Part shown: one piece after another, positions 36,444-45,896 of the stretch
Layout: each line of letters starts with the position of its first letter
How positions within the stretch are numbered: the stretch's first letter is position 1
Assembly (NCBI RefSeq): GCF_005876985.1
Contig: NZ_VAHD01000006.1
Location: 1 to 64,000 of the forward strand
Direction of reading: 5' to 3'
DNA: 64,000 bases
Source of the DNA: Rhodoferax bucti
GTDB lineage: Bacteria > Pseudomonadota > Gammaproteobacteria > Burkholderiales > Burkholderiaceae_C
Translations under genes and position numbers: made by a program
Notes under the pieces: model-generated
The model's input: only the letters and a program-made list of their open reading frames with translations
The model's database searches: none
Told to the model about the DNA's origin: nothing

Positions 36444-37880
36444 TTATGCTGCAGCTTTTATTACCCGCAGCAAACAGTCGTCACACAGCTGCTTGGCGCT
36501 GCGCACGCTGGTGCTCTCGGCGTAGCAGCGCAGCTCGGGGGCGTTGCCGCTGGGGCGCAGGTGGACGATGTCGCCGGAGGCAAAGTGCACCCGCAAGCCG
36601 TCAGTTTCGTCGATTTGCTCCACCGGGCCGGCCTGCGGGGCCAGTAGCTTGCGTAGCAGCATATGGTCTTCGCGCAGGCGGGCAATAAGCGCACGGCTGG
36701 CGGTGGTGGCAAAGTTTTGAATGCGGTCGCTCGCGGTGTAGCGCTTGGGCAAGCGGTAGCCCACTTCGGACATCTTCAGCGCCTGCGCCTTGGCGCCGCA
36801 CAGCAGCGCCAGCATGGGCAGCATGGCATCGCGAGTGGGCAAGGGGCCCAGGCGCTGGCCGTTGCGCAGCACCTGGCTGCCCAGCAAAAAGCCGCCATTG
36901 GCTTCATAGCCCACTACCAGCCCGGCACCTGCATCGGCGGCTTGCCGCATGCCTTCAATCACATACGGCGAGCCAATGCGGGTGCGGATCACCTGCGTGA
37001 ACGACTGGCTGCGCTCCAGCGCCGTGTTGCTGCTCACCGGCGTGACCACCGCAGTGGCTTGCAGCAGCTGGGCGGTCAGTACACCCACCACATCGCCGCG
37101 CAGCCACTCGCCGGTTTCGTCGCCAATCAGGGGGCGGTCGGCATCGCCGTCGGTGGAGACGATGGCATCAAAGTCATACAGCTCGGCCCACTCGCGGGCT
37201 TGCTCAATGTCTTCATGGCGCACCGCCTCTGTGTCTATAGGCACAAAGGTGTCGGTGCGGCCCAGCGAGATCACCTCGGCGCCCAAGGCTTCCAAAATCT
37301 GGCGAATCACGTCGCGCGCCACGCTGCTGTGCTCATAGACCGCAATGGTTTCGCCCTGCAAGGCCTCTTTGCCAAAGAAATGGATGTAGCGGTCCAGGTA
37401 GGCCTGCTGCACGCGCGGGTCGGGGGCAGGCAGGGCGGGCAGGGCCAGCTGCTTGGGTAGACCCACCAAAAAGTTCAGCATGGCCTGCTCGTCAGGCTTG
37501 CTGATTTCGCCGTTTTCTTTATAGAACTTGATGCCGTTGCGGTCAAACGGAATGTGGCTGCCAGTGACCACAATGGCGGGCGAGCCGGTTTGGGCGGCGT
37601 ACAGCGCCAGTGCCGGGGTGGGCAGGGCGCCGCCATACACCACTTCAATACCCAGGCTCTGCATGGCGGCCATGCAAGCCGCTGCAATCTCGGGGCTGCT
37701 GGGGCGCAGGTCGTGACCCAGCACGATGGTGGTGGCCTTGGGCACCACGGCGTTGATGAACGCGGTGGTGTAGGCGTGGCACAGGTCGGGCGTCATGTCG
37801 GCCACTTTGCCGCGCGCGCCGCTGGTGCCAAAGGCCACGCCCGATTGGGTGGCCATGTCTTGGAGGGTGAGTACTGTCAT
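36444..37880 (-). CDS. manB: Phosphomannomutase
   Basis: A 478-residue phosphohexomutase. FGTSGARGKV opens the protein; the phosphoserine loop is VTGSHIPFDRNGIKFY, where most relatives have ASHNP; the metal loop is STDGDADRPL; and the phosphate-binding region is near RPSGNAPELRCY. It converts mannose-6-P to mannose-1-P for ManC. ATG 37880 (MTVLTLQDM) is chosen over the longer in-frame extension. Glucose-phosphate use is also possible. Confidence 0.9.
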   Translation of the reverse strand: MTVLTLQDMATQSGVAFGTSGARGKVADMTPDLCHAYTTAFINAVVPKATTIVLGHDLRPSSPEIAAACMAAMQSLGIEVVYGGALPTPALALYAAQTGSPAIVVTGSHIPFDRNGIKFYKENGEISKPDEQAMLNFLVGLPKQLALPALPAPDPRVQQAYLDRYIHFFGKEALQGETIAVYEHSSVARDVIRQILEALGAEVISLGRTDTFVPIDTEAVRHEDIEQAREWAELYDFDAIVSTDGDADRPLIGDETGEWLRGDVVGVLTAQLLQATAVVTPVSSNTALERSQSFTQVIRTRIGSPYVIEGMRQAADAGAGLVVGYEANGGFLLGSQVLRNGQRLGPLPTRDAMLPMLALLCGAKAQALKMSEVGYRLPKRYTASDRIQNFATTASRALIARLREDHMLLRKLLAPQAGPVEQIDETDGLRVHFASGDIVHLRPSGNAPELRCYAESTSVRSAKQLCDDCLLRVIKAAA

Positions 37881-37970
37881 AGAGGTATTTAGCGATTGGC
37901 GGGCATCGTAAACGCCTGATATTAACCAGTCTATAGCTCCTTTGGGCGCCTCGCGGTTACATGCCAAAAT

Positions 37971-38022
37971 GGGCTGTAGCGCACACCCAATATGCGCAAG
38001 CAGCTCCTTTTTTTATAGCAAA
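37971..38022 (+). repeat. Dispersed repeat, copy F (manB-ugd gap)
   Basis: GGCTGTAGCGCACACCCAAT followed by ATGCGCAAGCAGCTCCTTTT and TATAGCAAA aligns with the other copies, more diverged. An inverted fragment CTATAGCTCCTTTGGGCGCC lies at 37931-37950, so this 159-bp gap may hold two opposed pieces of the element. Confidence 0.55.
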
Positions 38023-38039
38023 TTTACTTGCGACGCTGT

Positions 38040-39362
38040 CTATCGCCCAATCGCTTGGTACTCAATCCCCATGCCGCGCACCAGCTTCGGGTCGTAAAGG
38101 TTGCGGCCATCAAAAATTAGCGGATGCTTGAGCTTGGCTTTGATGGTGTCAAAGTCCGGGCTGCGGAACTCGCGCCACTCGGTCACGATGATCAGCGCAT
38201 CCGCTCCCTCCAACGCCGCAGTCTGGTTGTCGGCGTAGGTCAAGCGGGTCTCGTTCGGGAAGCAGTGTTGTGCCTCCTTGGTTGCTACTGGGTCATAGGC
38301 CGTGACGGTGGCGCCTGCATCCAGCAAATCCTGAATCACCTCGCGGCTGCTGGCCTTGCGCATGTCGTCTGTGTTGGCCTTGAAAGCCAGGCCCCACAAG
38401 GCAAAGTGTTTGCCGGTCAGGTCTGTGCCGAAGCGCTTCAGCACCTTGCGGCCCAGTACCCGCTTTTGCGCGTCGTTGGCTTCTTCCACCGCATGCAGCA
38501 CCTTGAGCTCTATGCCCGCATCAGCTTGAGCAGTCTTGATCAGTGCCTGCACATCTTTGGGAAAGCATGAGCCACCGTAGCCCGCACCGGCATACAAAAA
38601 GTCGTAGCCAATGCGTGGGTCTGAGCCAATGCCCTTGCGCACGTTTTCAATGTCGGCCCCCAGCTTCTCGGCCAGGTTGGCCAGCTCGTTCATAAAGCTG
38701 ATGCGGGTGGCCAGCATGGCGTTGGCGGCGTATTTGGTCAGCTCCGCACTGCGCACATCCATCACCATCAGGCGGTCGTGGTTGCGCTGGATGGCCGCGT
38801 AAATGGCACGCATATAGGCAATGCCTTGTTCTTCGTCGCAGCCCACCACAATGCGGTCCGGCCGCATGAAGTCTTCAATGGCGGCGCCTTCCTTTAAAAA
38901 CTCGGGGTTGCTCACCACGCTGAAAGGGGCCGTTACACCCCGTGCATCGCGCTGTGTGGCAATCGCTTCTTTGACCCGGCTGGCAGTGCCCACTGGCACT
39001 GTACTTTTGTTGACCACCACCTTGTAGTCGGTCATGTAGCGGCCAATGTTGCTGGCTGCTGCAATCACATATTGCATGTCGGCAGAGCCGTCTTCGTCGG
39101 GCGGGGTGCCTACGGCAATGAACTGCACCGTGCCAAAGTGCACGGCTTTTTCTACATCGGTCGTAAAGTGCAGCCGGCCTGCCGCCACATTGCGCTTGAC
39201 CATCTCTTGTAGGCCCGGCTCGTAGATCGGAATGCCGCCTTCTTCCAGGATTTTGATCTTGGCCGGATCCACATCGAGGCAGAGCACATCGTTGCCGACG
39301 TCTGCAAAACAAGCGCCAGACACCAAGCCCACATAGCCGGTGCCGATTACCGTAATTTTCAT
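38040..39362 (-). CDS. ugd: UDP-glucose 6-dehydrogenase
   Basis: A 440-residue NAD-dependent enzyme that makes UDP-glucuronic acid. [20 protein letters not shown] is the NAD fold, [14 protein letters not shown] is the substrate region, and [12 protein letters not shown] holds the catalytic Cys. It provides an acidic sugar for the EPS. The 78-bp gap (39363-39440) to the next gene shows no clear signal. Confidence 0.96.
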   Translation of the reverse strand: MKITVIGTGYVGLVSGACFADVGNDVLCLDVDPAKIKILEEGGIPIYEPGLQEMVKRNVAAGRLHFTTDVEKAVHFGTVQFIAVGTPPDEDGSADMQYVIAAASNIGRYMTDYKVVVNKSTVPVGTASRVKEAIATQRDARGVTAPFSVVSNPEFLKEGAAIEDFMRPDRIVVGCDEEQGIAYMRAIYAAIQRNHDRLMVMDVRSAELTKYAANAMLATRISFMNELANLAEKLGADIENVRKGIGSDPRIGYDFLYAGAGYGGSCFPKDVQALIKTAQADAGIELKVLHAVEEANDAQKRVLGRKVLKRFGTDLTGKHFALWGLAFKANTDDMRKASSREVIQDLLDAGATVTAYDPVATKEAQHCFPNETRLTYADNQTAALEGADALIIVTEWREFRSPDFDTIKAKLKHPLIFDGRNLYDPKLVRGMGIEYQAIGR

Positions 39363-39440
39363 AAGTGCCGCATCAAAATGTCACAGACCACCGCCAGCCC
39401 GGCCGCGTTGTGCAGGCAGGGTGACGGGCTGGTGACAGAT

Positions 39441-40547
39441 TTAATGCGGCAAATATTTCAGCAGTAAGTCTTCATATTGCTGCAACACATGGGGCCACGT
39501 GAAGTCCGCTCGGTAGCGCGCCTGGCCTTGTTCGCGCAGGCGTTGCAGCAGTGCAGGGTCGGCTGTCACCTGGTCCATGCATGCAGCAAAACCTTCAACC
39601 CCAGTGAAGTACAAAGCCCCTTCACCCACCACCCAGCGGTTAAAGCGGTTGTCTTGCGCAATCACCGCGTTGCCTGCGCCCAGTGCCTCCACCAGCGAAG
39701 GATTGGTGCCCCCCACCTGGTGGCCATGCACATAGGCCGCGCTGTGGAAGCGCAGCGCCTGCACCACTGTTTTGTCGTAAATGGCGCCCACGAACTTCAC
39801 CTCAGGGCCAGCGGCTTCTTTCACAGCACGGTGGTAAACGTTGGCATCGGAATAGTTGCCCAGCACCACCAGTTGCATGCCGCGTGGCTTGGCAGAAAAG
39901 CCCTTCACGATCTCCAGCAACGAGTTTTCAGGCTCCGGGCGTGCAATCACGGTCATGAATCGGCCAGGCTGCAAGCCCAGCGCCTCGACAGGCTCCACCG
40001 GTGCGCTTGTAACGGCATCCGCGCCGTAGGGAATGGTGGTGATCTTGTCTGCCCGCACGCGGCTGGTCAGGTGCACCTTGATCTGCGGGTGGTCTGCCAC
40101 CAAGTGGTTGCCCAGCCAGCAGCCCGCCCAATCGTTCATCCAAAACCAGGTTTTGGCGACAGGCCCCCACTTCATGCGAGACCACTCAATGCCATCCATG
40201 TTGATGACGTTGGGTATGCCCTTGATGCGCAGCAGACTGCAAAACACGGCGGTGTTGTAGCCCAAGGTCAGGCACAAGTCACGGTGCGTGGCTGCGTGTG
40301 CGGTGGCCAACCAGTCAAACACAATGGTGCCCTTGGGCCCTTCTTGCTCTACCGGAATGCGCACACGCTCCACACCTTGCCAGGTGTCCTCAAACACGGG
40401 GCCGGTGCCGTCTTCCTGGCAGTACACCACCACGCGCCAGCCTTGGGCAACGAGGTAGAGCGACAGGTACTCGGCAAAGGTTTCAAAGCCGCCGTGGGCA
40501 GCAGGCACGCCGCGGGTGCCGAGAATGCGCAGAGTCTTTTGCGTCAT
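39441..40547 (-). CDS. GT4 glycosyltransferase with DUF1972 N-domain (rhamnosyltransferase-like)
   Basis: A 368-residue transferase. LRILGTRGVPAAHGGFETFAE is the DUF1972 signature seen in Streptococcus WchF/Cps2T-type rhamnosyltransferases. The C-terminal GT-B domain contains GGTNPSLVEALGAGNAVIA for nucleotide-sugar binding. ATG 40547 overlaps the WbsX-like gene (ATGA). The sugar is inferred only from family and the dTDP-rhamnose genes nearby. Confidence 0.85.
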   Translation of the reverse strand: MTQKTLRILGTRGVPAAHGGFETFAEYLSLYLVAQGWRVVVYCQEDGTGPVFEDTWQGVERVRIPVEQEGPKGTIVFDWLATAHAATHRDLCLTLGYNTAVFCSLLRIKGIPNVINMDGIEWSRMKWGPVAKTWFWMNDWAGCWLGNHLVADHPQIKVHLTSRVRADKITTIPYGADAVTSAPVEPVEALGLQPGRFMTVIARPEPENSLLEIVKGFSAKPRGMQLVVLGNYSDANVYHRAVKEAAGPEVKFVGAIYDKTVVQALRFHSAAYVHGHQVGGTNPSLVEALGAGNAVIAQDNRFNRWVVGEGALYFTGVEGFAACMDQVTADPALLQRLREQGQARYRADFTWPHVLQQYEDLLLKYLPH

Positions 40548-41602
40548 GGAGTACCAAATACTTTCTTTACTTTTTCGAGGTAGCTGAATCCGTCCTTCTT
40601 GGTCGGTTCGATGTACGAGCCCTCGCCAAACTCGTTCCAGCAGCAAATGACCCCCATCTTGGGGGCATCGGTTTTGATGGAATCCATCGTCGCCTTTGCT
40701 GCCCTGAGGTGGCCCTCAAACAAACCGGGCTCGCCGAAAGACATGTCATGCAAAGGGTCCTTGCTGCCACCCCAAGGCCGCTTGTCCCAGCCTGAGGTCA
40801 TGGGAACTACCAGTGGCAGATTGCCTTTGCTGACGAATCGGGACCAATGCTCTCTGTAGGCCTTGTCTAGTTGCTCGTAGTTGTGCGATTGAATCGGCGA
40901 ATACAGGCCTTGGTGATAGTTGTAGGCAGACAGGGCTGAGTACCCTGCATCTTTGGCAAAGCTATCGATCATGGGACTCGCAGCGCCCGTGCCAGCAACA
41001 AAGTAAATGCCTGGTAAGCCGTTTTGTTTGGCGATGTTTTGGGCTGACTCCAACAGCGCTTTGGTACTTGAACCAAACTTTGCCGCGTCTGCTTGCAAGA
41101 AATCAGCATAGAAAACAAATACAACAGGCTTACCTTCTATGCGCAAGAACTCCGGGCGCTGAAAGTAGTACTTTGCCCAATAAGTCACCATGCGCTCAAA
41201 GTTATCTTTGCTCGCGAGCATGCCATCGTGGTTGGCCCAGAGTAAGGAAATCTTTACTTTCTCTCGATTGGGCGCCCGCATATGTGCAGCCAATGCATGT
41301 TCAAGGAAAACCTTGTTGTCCTTGCCCCAGTACCAGTCATAGGCCACAAAGTTAATGCCGTATTCCGCCATCCAGTCGATATGCTGGCGTGTTACCTCAT
41401 CGCTGCCTTCTTTGTACCAGCCCAGCTTGGGCTCCCGCTCAGGGAACGGTTTGATTTTTTCCCAGGGTTGGGGAAAAACCGCGCCTTTTTGGTTGTCAGC
41501 CCAGCCGGGAAAGTAATACACGCCTATGTTGTATTTGTCTGTCTGCGCTTGCGCCAACAAACTACAAAGGGCCAAGCCCAAAGCCCCGATAAGTTTTTTC
41601 AT
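40544..41602 (-). CDS. Exported WbsX / GH99-like protein
   Basis: A 352-residue protein with a clear signal peptide (MKKLIGALGLALCSLLAQAQ) before the GH99-like WbsX domain: IGVYYFPGWADNQKG, FVAYDWYWG, and CCWNEFGEGSYIEPT, the WNE(W/F)GEG motif of the family. WbsX proteins are often cytoplasmic partners of O-antigen synthesis; this one should act outside the cytoplasm, perhaps cutting or remodelling mannose-type chains (inference). It overlaps glycosyltransferase genes on both sides (ATGA). Confidence 0.8.
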   Translation of the reverse strand: MKKLIGALGLALCSLLAQAQTDKYNIGVYYFPGWADNQKGAVFPQPWEKIKPFPEREPKLGWYKEGSDEVTRQHIDWMAEYGINFVAYDWYWGKDNKVFLEHALAAHMRAPNREKVKISLLWANHDGMLASKDNFERMVTYWAKYYFQRPEFLRIEGKPVVFVFYADFLQADAAKFGSSTKALLESAQNIAKQNGLPGIYFVAGTGAASPMIDSFAKDAGYSALSAYNYHQGLYSPIQSHNYEQLDKAYREHWSRFVSKGNLPLVVPMTSGWDKRPWGGSKDPLHDMSFGEPGLFEGHLRAAKATMDSIKTDAPKMGVICCWNEFGEGSYIEPTKKDGFSYLEKVKKVFGTP

Positions 41603-42717
41603 GTGAGCCCCTTAGCCAAGACGGCTCTGTATTGAGCAGCAACTCTGTGTGCAGCCTCATTCCACTGATACTTTTCAACTTGTGCCAGCCCCTTGGCCGC
41701 CAAGGCTTGGCGTAACGCTATGTCGCTTGTTACAGCCGCCAGAGCGTCGCGCAAACCGGCCACGTTGGTGGACTCGACCAACAAGCCTGCGCTACCCACA
41801 ACTTCGGTCAGTGCTGTGTTGTCGGCTGCGATCACGGGTACCCCGCTGGCCATTGCCTCCAAGGGTGGCATGCCAAAACCTTCAGCCAGAGACGGGTAGG
41901 CAAAAGCAAGGCAGTGGCGGTAAAGCGCAGGCAACTCTTTGTCTCCCACGTTCTCCAAGAAATGGACCTTTTGTGCCAAGCCAGCTTGCCTTATTACTTC
42001 AAACATGGCTTCAAAACCAAAGTCCTTTTGCCCTACTACCACCAGTGGCGGTGCGTCAGCACCAAGTGCTGCATACGCCTTAAAGAGCGTTACATGGTTT
42101 TTGCGTGGTTCCAGGCGGCCAACTGTCAACAAGTACTTGCCGGGCTCCAGCCCTCTGCCAGCGACTAGTTCTGCACCTTCTGTACCTGGGTAAAAGCGGG
42201 TTTTGTCTGCAGCATTGGTCGTTACCGTAAGGCGCTCTGCGGCCACTCCATAGCGTGCACTGATCTCGCGTTTTGAGAACTCACTCACCGTAAACACGTG
42301 CTCTGCGGCAAATGCCGCCCACCGCATCAAAACGCGCGAGCGCAAGCGAAAAATTGGTTGAAAGTACTGTGGGTGGCTCTCAAACAGTACGTCATGGATC
42401 GTGACCATCGTTTTGGATAGCGATGGCAATGGAATGATGTATTGGGTGTGCAGCAAATCCAGCTTCAAGCGGCGCTGCATCTTGGGCAGCTCCCACATCA
42501 GCCTGCGCACCGCGCCGGTATGGGCGAGCCGTTCCAAGTGCACATTGGGCAAATCAAAAGCCGGGTAGTTTTTCAGGAACGCGTCGGTGTCATCCAGCAA
42601 GCAAACAAATTCAATTTCCGGGCAAAGCTTTGCCACTCTTGAAAAAAGCTCAATCACATGGGTCCGAGAGCCTTGAAAAAGGCCGTCGACCACGTGCAGG
42701 TCAAAACCTACTCTCAT
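41599..42717 (-). CDS. GT4-family glycosyltransferase
   Basis: A 372-residue GT-B transferase. MRVGFDLHVVDGLFQGSRTH opens it, LTVGRLEPRKNHVTLFKAYA is the acceptor-nucleotide linker, and FAYPSLAEGFGMPPLEAMASGVPV is the EX7E sugar-nucleotide site. The sugar is unknown. It overlaps both neighbours by 4 bp, so it sits in a tightly coupled transferase block. Confidence 0.9.
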   Translation of the reverse strand: MRVGFDLHVVDGLFQGSRTHVIELFSRVAKLCPEIEFVCLLDDTDAFLKNYPAFDLPNVHLERLAHTGAVRRLMWELPKMQRRLKLDLLHTQYIIPLPSLSKTMVTIHDVLFESHPQYFQPIFRLRSRVLMRWAAFAAEHVFTVSEFSKREISARYGVAAERLTVTTNAADKTRFYPGTEGAELVAGRGLEPGKYLLTVGRLEPRKNHVTLFKAYAALGADAPPLVVVGQKDFGFEAMFEVIRQAGLAQKVHFLENVGDKELPALYRHCLAFAYPSLAEGFGMPPLEAMASGVPVIAADNTALTEVVGSAGLLVESTNVAGLRDALAAVTSDIALRQALAAKGLAQVEKYQWNEAAHRVAAQYRAVLAKGLT

Positions 42718-43943
42718 TGCTGTGTACCTTTATCTTGAACCGCAGCCTGTTGGTGTTTGGATACGCTGGCATCCAACAGGCCATTGAGGGAGGCCCATTT
42801 GGCCTGCCATGAAAAACGTTTTGCTATCAATGCTTTCGCATTGCTGCCCAAGCGCTGGCTCTGTACCGGATCAGACAACAAAGAGTTGATGTGCATGGCA
42901 AATGCAATCGGCGTGTCCGCAATCAGCATGTGCTCGCCCGATATGGCACCAGTTTCTTCTGCGCCAATGCTGGTTGCCACAATCGGACACCCGGTGGCCA
43001 TGGCCTCCAGGGTTTTGATCTTGATTCCACCACCGCTCAGGACGGGTACCACCACCACCGCAGCAGAACGCACAAATGCGTAAGCATCCGGCACAACCCC
43101 TGCAAACACCAAATTTTTGCCCGCCCGTACCTTTAAGTCAGCAGGTACTCCTTTGCCGGCAACCTCAAATACCGCATCGGGGTGGGCCTGCAAAACGAGT
43201 GGCCAAACAGAGTCTAAAAAGAAACGCAATGCAGCCACGTTTGGCAAATGAGTAAATGAACCGATGAATGCAACGCGCTTGCTGTCAGACGGTGCCCATT
43301 TCAGATCGGGTAAGCCCACGGCTGCCGGGCTTGTAGTCGCGCCTAGCCCCGGGCTAAAGACCTCAAGGCCCAGCCTGTCCTGCTCAGTTATGGCAGCCAC
43401 CGCAGTAAACCGCGGATACCACTTGGCTTCGTAGCGCAGCCATCCCAGCCAGTTCAAAAAAGCTTGTATACGCTTGAGCCAGCCGCGTGTGGACTTGAAC
43501 TGCCGGAACGATGAAACTGAATAGGCATCCTGCACATCCATCAGGGTTGGCAGGTCAGTGGCATCTTTCACGTACTGCGCCATCTGAGGAAACTGCATGA
43601 GTACCGCATCAGGGCGCATGTTCTTTTTAAGCTGAAGAAGCGCCGAATGCATGGCTGCAACATTGCATATGGATGCGCCCACAGGCTTCAGCGCCAGTTG
43701 TGCAACCTTGGCACGAAGGATGGTGAGCTTGCCCAGCGGCTGATGCACCGTGGTTACCGAGGCGCAAATGCGCTCTAAATGCGGCAGTGCAGCGGTAAGC
43801 TCCGCTGAGCCATCTTGCGCAAAGGCCAAGAAGTGGACTTCGTGCTTCTCCGCCAAGCCCTCCAACTGCCCCCAGCACAAAGCCCCACCACCATGGGGCA
43901 CTCCCGGGTAGACCACAAAAGGCGACACAACCAAAAGTTTCAT
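42714..43943 (-). CDS. GT4-family glycosyltransferase
   Basis: A 409-residue GT-B transferase (MKLLVVSPFVVYPGVPHGGG, then VAFIGSFTHLPNVAALRFFLD and VVPVLSGGGIKIKTLEAMATGCPIVAT). The GGGIKIK variant marks the branch that is near WcaI/GT4 sugar transferases. ATG 43943 is chosen; GTG 43952, which overlaps the upstream stop (GTGA), is possible. The donor is unknown. Confidence 0.88.
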   Translation of the reverse strand: MKLLVVSPFVVYPGVPHGGGALCWGQLEGLAEKHEVHFLAFAQDGSAELTAALPHLERICASVTTVHQPLGKLTILRAKVAQLALKPVGASICNVAAMHSALLQLKKNMRPDAVLMQFPQMAQYVKDATDLPTLMDVQDAYSVSSFRQFKSTRGWLKRIQAFLNWLGWLRYEAKWYPRFTAVAAITEQDRLGLEVFSPGLGATTSPAAVGLPDLKWAPSDSKRVAFIGSFTHLPNVAALRFFLDSVWPLVLQAHPDAVFEVAGKGVPADLKVRAGKNLVFAGVVPDAYAFVRSAAVVVVPVLSGGGIKIKTLEAMATGCPIVATSIGAEETGAISGEHMLIADTPIAFAMHINSLLSDPVQSQRLGSNAKALIAKRFSWQAKWASLNGLLDASVSKHQQAAVQDKGTQQ

Positions 43944-43948
43944 GACTG

Positions 43949-44884
43949 TCACCCCGGTACCTTGGTAAGGGCTTGGCGTGCCGCCGCCGCATAGGCCTTG
44001 GCCTTATCGCCAGCGATGGCGTTGCCCCGCAGCTTGTTCAACGCAAAGTACACAGGCACCCGCAGCCAAAGCACTGCAGCCAGCAGCGCACCGGTCAGGC
44101 GGGCTACCAAGGCGCCATAGTGTTTGGCCAAATACAGCTTGTAGGAGCGCACAGTGCGTGTCAGTGCGGCCTGGCCAATCCATGCCTTGCCCGCACCTTC
44201 GTAGTGGCACACGCACACCTCTGGCAGGTAGGCAACCTTGAACCCATGCAACTGCACATGCTTGCAATAGTCCACGTCCTCTACGTACATGAAGTAGCGC
44301 TCGTCCAGACCGCCAATTGCATTCCAAAGCGTGCGGCGTGTGAGCAAAAAGGCGCCCGACACCCAAGCCACATCGGCATGCGCCCGGTCATAAAAAGCGC
44401 TGTCGGTTTCCGTACGGCGAAACACATTGGGCAACGCGGCCACAGAGGCCAAGCCCAACCACGACAGCACAATGCGCGCAGGTGTGTGCTCATACCCCAC
44501 CGAGGGCTGGTTGCGCCCATCTCCGTAAAACAGGTGCACGCCCAAAGCGCCCAAACTGGCGTCTTCAAATGCTGCCACAGCAGCATCTATCGGGGTGAGG
44601 AGCTTGGTGTCGTTATTCAACAGCAGCACAAGCTCACCCTTGACTGCACGCACTCCGATGTTGTTGCCACCGGTGAAGCCCGTGTTTACTGCGCTTGCTA
44701 TCAGGCGCACTTGCGGGAAGTTGCGCTCAATGTAGGCCACGCTGTCGTCTGCTGATGCATTGTCCACAATGATGACCTCGTGGCTGCAATGCACGTGGGC
44801 GGTGATGGACGCAATGCATTCGTCCAGAAAACGCAGGCCGTTGTAATTGACGATAACAATGGAAAGCAAAGGCTCAAGCTGCAT
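43949..44884 (-). CDS. GT2-family glycosyltransferase (WbbL-like)
   Basis: A 311-residue GT-A transferase. SIVIVNYNGLRFLDECI is the nucleotide fold, LLNNDTKLL the DxD-like site, and GGLDERYFMYVEDVDYCKHV the acceptor loop, as in rhamnosyltransferases of the WbbL type. A C-terminal hydrophobic stretch (VARLTGALLAAVLWLRVPVYF) suggests membrane contact. It overlaps the next GT2 gene by 11 bp. Confidence 0.88.
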   Translation of the reverse strand: MQLEPLLSIVIVNYNGLRFLDECIASITAHVHCSHEVIIVDNASADDSVAYIERNFPQVRLIASAVNTGFTGGNNIGVRAVKGELVLLLNNDTKLLTPIDAAVAAFEDASLGALGVHLFYGDGRNQPSVGYEHTPARIVLSWLGLASVAALPNVFRRTETDSAFYDRAHADVAWVSGAFLLTRRTLWNAIGGLDERYFMYVEDVDYCKHVQLHGFKVAYLPEVCVCHYEGAGKAWIGQAALTRTVRSYKLYLAKHYGALVARLTGALLAAVLWLRVPVYFALNKLRGNAIAGDKAKAYAAAARQALTKVPG

Positions 44885-45896
44885 AGTGCCCTCCGGTATG
44901 GCGCATGGCCATCAGGCCGTTAAGCGTGGCCCGCAGGGCTACGCGCAGGGTCTTGAACTGCTTGCGCTTGGTCAGCACCAGCATTTCAAAAGCAACGCGC
45001 ACCATGCTGCTTGCAAAGTTGGCGCGGTTGTAGCGCCAGTTGAAGATCACGCGGTTGCGATAAAGGTATTTAGTGGACGTGGCAGATGGCTCTTTGGTGC
45101 TGCTGGAGCCAATGGAGCCCCCCTCTTTGTGCCAGACCACGCTTGCATCTGCATAGGCCAGCTTGAACTTGCCCTTAGCGCGGAAGGCCCAGTCGATCTC
45201 TTCAAAATACAAAAAGTAGTCTTCGCACATCAGCCCCACGGTCTGCAAAAACGGTGTACTGACCAGCATGGACGCACCCACTATATAAGCCGTTTGGGCC
45301 TCTACCGCCGCCACGTCGCAAGCCGCCTCTACGGGCGCAAACTGCCCTATAGGCACCACCACGCCACGTCGCGCATCAAACGCCGAGCCGCCATAGGCCT
45401 GCACCTGGCCGCGCTGGTGGTAGAACACCAACTTGGAGCCACACATGCCAATTTTCGGGTCCTGCTGCATGCGGGCTACCAAATGCTGCAGTGCATCGGG
45501 GGCGACAACGGTGTCATTGTTGAGCACCCACACATAGTCAAAACCGCCATGGGCCAGGCAATAGCGCAAGCCCACGTTGTTACCACCTGCAAAACCTAGG
45601 TTGGCACCAGTTTGAATCAGCACAAGGGGAGCTTCCTCGTCCGCCATGCCCCCGCTCTCTGCCTGTGCGCGGTCATAAAGGACAAACGGCGTGCCGTTGG
45701 CATTGGCCCAAGTTGCTATTTTTTCTAGAGAGTTGTCTTGAGAGCCGTTGTCGCAAACCACGATACGGAATTGCACCGCCGTGCTCTTTAAAACGCTTTC
45801 CAAGCATTCAACGGAATCCGATGAGCCGTTCCAGTTCAAAAGTAACACGGCGCATGACGGATGAGCGTTCAGTTCGGGTTGGTTTGTGGGTGCCAT
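44874..45896 (-). CDS. GT2-family glycosyltransferase (WbbL-like)
   Basis: A 340-residue GT-A transferase. CAVLLLNWNGSSDSVECLES, VWVLNNDTVVAPD and MCEDYFLYFEEIDWAFRAKG are the fold and acceptor motifs. ATG 45896 forms a TGATG overlap with the acyltransferase gene, which is preferred to a longer frame that runs antisense into it. It is a paralogue of the preceding GT2 gene. The donor is unknown. Confidence 0.87.
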   Translation of the reverse strand: MAPTNQPELNAHPSCAVLLLNWNGSSDSVECLESVLKSTAVQFRIVVCDNGSQDNSLEKIATWANANGTPFVLYDRAQAESGGMADEEAPLVLIQTGANLGFAGGNNVGLRYCLAHGGFDYVWVLNNDTVVAPDALQHLVARMQQDPKIGMCGSKLVFYHQRGQVQAYGGSAFDARRGVVVPIGQFAPVEAACDVAAVEAQTAYIVGASMLVSTPFLQTVGLMCEDYFLYFEEIDWAFRAKGKFKLAYADASVVWHKEGGSIGSSSTKEPSATSTKYLYRNRVIFNWRYNRANFASSMVRVAFEMLVLTKRKQFKTLRVALRATLNGLMAMRHTGGHYAA

